Of a stretch of DNA of 64,000 nucleotides, positions 63,001 to 64,000 are shown in pieces. The DNA comes from Segatella copri DSM 18205 (lineage in GTDB: Bacteria > Bacteroidota > Bacteroidia > Bacteroidales > Bacteroidaceae). Below the pieces are notes generated by a model. It saw nothing but the letters and a program-made list of their open reading frames with translations, did not search any database and was not told where the DNA came from. The position numbers were made by a program, and so were the translations under genes. Numbering within the stretch: position 1 is the stretch's first letter; each line of letters opens with the position of its first letter. The DNA lies in contig NZ_CP102288.1 in the NCBI RefSeq assembly GCF_025151535.1, forward strand, positions 1,700,501 to 1,764,500, in the 5' to 3' direction.

Positions 63001-64000
63001 CAACACGGCAGGCTTCCATACGAACAGTGGTCTGACCGAGGAAGATTACGACCTGGCAGAAAGAGAAAAAGCGAATGGCCAGATTGACGACCGCAATGCA
63101 TCTGACTATCTGGAAGAAGTAAATAAACAGAAAGAAGAAAAGGATGCAGAGGCTGAACGCCTGGAAGAAATGGGCAAGGAACAGGAAACTGCACAGGAAG
63201 AAGCGGAACAAAAAGACCAGACGGTACTGGTAGTAGAAGACAATGCCGACCTGCGCAAGTTCCTCTACAGCATCCTCTCGCCTACCTACAACGTGCTGCT
63301 TGCAGAAAACGGAAAGACTGGCTTGGTGATGGCGCGCAAGGAAACGCCCGACTTTATCCTTACAGACGTTACCATGCCTGTGATGGATGGTTTGTCGATG
63401 ATTCACGAGATTAAGCAGGATACCACCCTCAACAACATCCCAGTGATGATTCTCTCGGCCAAGGCAAGCGTAGAAGACCAGCAGCGAGGCTTTGATGAAG
63501 GTGTTGATGCCTATATCACCAAGCCATTCTCTACCCCTTATCTGCTCGGCCGAATAGAGGCTATCCTCACCCAGCGCCGCAACATTCAGATGGATGTCAT
63601 CAGAAAGCTGAAGGAAACTGGCGATAAAGATGCCATAGCAGCCCTGCGAATACTGCCTGCAGCAGCTCCTCAGCCTGCTCTTAACCAGGCTGAAACTAGT
63701 GCCGAGAATGAAGCGGTTGACCCAAACAGCGAGTTGGCATTTATGGCGGCACAGATTCAAGACAGAACCATGTTGCGTGTCTTCAGGTTTGTTGTTGAAA
63801 ATGCAGGCAACCCGGAGCTCAAGATTGATGACATCTCGAACGAAATCGGTATGAGCCGAAGCGTACTATATAATAAGGTGAAAGCAACGACCGGAATGAC
63901 ACCGGTAGACTTCGTTCGCCATATACGTATCAAGAAGGCATGCGAGATATTGCGCAATACAGACGATACACTGACCAGTATCGCCTTCGCAGTAGGTTTT
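60083..64000 (+). CDS. Hybrid two-component regulator lacking histidine kinase core (3' truncated by window)
   Basis: The frame is open from ATG 60083 (tandem ATG codons) to the window end, 1306 codons, with no stop. The signal is MKRKLYITLLGLLSTIMTAA. Periplasmic beta-propeller repeats follow (FSITDGLAANTISDLKQG, WIGTYGGGLALV), then a Y_Y_Y domain at about 780-870 and a membrane helix at about 876-896 (KFLMLLLLFGIVGAIFY). The dimerisation helix has FYNDAANRLRTPLTLI, where the usual H-E of HELRTPL is N-R (Asn921). No ATPase domain follows; a coiled, Glu-rich linker (about 985-1045) leads straight to a receiver domain (VLVVEDNADLRKFL, Asp1095 in ILTDVTMPVMDG, ITKPF). An AraC-type HTH starts near 1250 and is cut off. 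Bacteroidota relatives sense glycan pieces and activate polysaccharide-use genes. Here the kinase function must come from elsewhere or be lost. Confidence 0.9.
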   Translation, partial: MMKRKLYITLLGLLSTIMTAAVPYCDVRKFSITDGLAANTISDLKQGKDNLMWFSTWNGLSFYDGYKFHTFRDNPDDIDVLSTNRILKIEPSYNNNVWCITYDHQLYVYDTHFCQFFAVGQKFNELFNIDLRVSQVYSMKNGATWFTSEDGKYIIRSTGKTFDERNIELIKVGEKGLRSGNVWYIHQDIHGREWVLTDKGAYIYHSKIPSKLPFKWLRGVGEDEFLATEDGKLAKYDLQNRLTMIPMPEGVTRINQLKNTGYQLLLATNLGVVIYNPRTFKFDIINVQSPSQPLAEVKKIYTDDFGMVWAFTDGMGVTLVNPKTGEKQWLFADQDDPMDRTTCESNFITQDEHKTLWVVPRGGTFSYFDRKAGKLVPYLLRSNSSGNYRIQKITKYVLSDQGILWLTGSHDLTQVVFKYHPYIINKLDVGEDEVFSVNASPDGHIWAGYYNGIIQVLNASYQSIGYLSPSGQIVPQQVNFDEKGIMSIHFDIKGRAWIGTNGNGVYLIDKMQVRHFVYDANNPSSLPFDKIQDIVADRTGRIWIGTYGGGLALVNEAADGSISFISKRNGLPWEKQHYDRIRRICCTTTGTILVGTTDGLITFSDAFTNARKINYHKTYYIPNDTTSLAANDMNNIMEHTSGKMYISQQGGVMEEIVSKSLLQDNLKMKYFHAIDVNEGIVQGMVEDNQGRIWVIRESSIDCVNPKTGQCNVFGPNDFDFNMSFSQSRPYYDPASNNISVGTPMGLITFNPATLKKSNYQPKVIFCSLHYSGEKESEPILHKEKVVIPANKRNLTITFASLDYQRKYQTKYLYRIDGYTAPGEWISNGSSNVIGFNRISHGDYVLKVRATNSQGVWSKYVAELPIEVRPTFWESIWCKFLMLLLLFGIVGAIFYTYNQRQRENVTHEMSVMKNEFYNDAANRLRTPLTLIGAPVKTVLDTEPGITRKGKELLRMVVDNANEMLVMLDKVQRYGNTAGFHTNSGLTEEDYDLAEREKANGQIDDRNASDYLEEVNKQKEEKDAEAERLEEMGKEQETAQEEAEQKDQTVLVVEDNADLRKFLYSILSPTYNVLLAENGKTGLVMARKETPDFILTDVTMPVMDGLSMIHEIKQDTTLNNIPVMILSAKASVEDQQRGFDEGVDAYITKPFSTPYLLGRIEAILTQRRNIQMDVIRKLKETGDKDAIAALRILPAAAPQPALNQAETSAENEAVDPNSELAFMAAQIQDRTMLRVFRFVVENAGNPELKIDDISNEIGMSRSVLYNKVKATTGMTPVDFVRHIRIKKACEILRNTDDTLTSIAFAVGF

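Noticed and set aside
60551-63957. Several minus-strand ORFs over the last gene
   Set aside because: The plus frame is open for 1306 codons with a coherent domain order; it simply has no stop in the window.

Overview
The window reads as a chromosomal segment of a Bacteroidota bacterium, most likely Prevotellaceae (Segatella/Prevotella copri-like). The evidence is repeated TTTG-N19/20-TAnnTTTG promoters, almost no Shine-Dalgarno sequences, and Bacteroidota-restricted families: a hybrid two-component regulator, a PorT-type barrel, PCMD, DUF5606, DUF6377 and type B L31. The species is an inference; no rRNA or tRNA gene was seen.

Bases 1-5800 hold a compact minus-strand defence operon: XRE regulator, AIPR-family protein, superfamily II helicase with C-terminal WG repeats, and DNA cytosine-5 methyltransferase. 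Gaps are 1-3 bases. A perfect 8-bp inverted repeat overlaps the -33 element of its promoter. Bases 6392-12620 are a phage- or plasmid-derived accessory module: HTH protein, small ORFs, a BT4734/VirE-like primase-type protein with a P-loop, a DUF5675 protein and a Bro-N antirepressor. A 59-codon hydrophobic ORF is nested out of frame inside the P-loop protein gene.

Bases 12776-33520 are mostly housekeeping and envelope genes: MATE exporter, the nusB-yajC-ybbR-coaE-DUF5606 operon, rplY-pth-S4, a PorT-like barrel, a TonB-receptor-like barrel, aroB, menC-menE, a GNAT/nitrilase fusion, and a PCMD, Omp85-like, phosphoethanolamine transferase cluster. Bases 33790-50441 carry rfbD-rfbB, a membrane-anchored DUF6377 regulator, an SDR, a histidine phosphatase, DUF308, PBP1A, a Pif1-like helicase with TPRs, LptD, an HD protein, and a carboxyltransferase whose biotinyl-like domain has lost its lysine. 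Bases 50558-60082 hold lipoproteins, udk, a uracil-DNA-glycosylase-like protein, an EEP phosphatase, rpmE2 and a secreted non-specific nuclease.

The last gene (60083 to the window end) is a hybrid two-component regulator, open to the right edge. It keeps the propeller, Y_Y_Y, membrane, receiver and AraC parts, but the phospho-accepting histidine is replaced and the ATPase domain is absent.

Intergenic regions carry several unrelated families of long, nearly perfect palindromes. One about 250-bp family is present in two opposite-facing copies whose hairpin arms differ by compensating changes.
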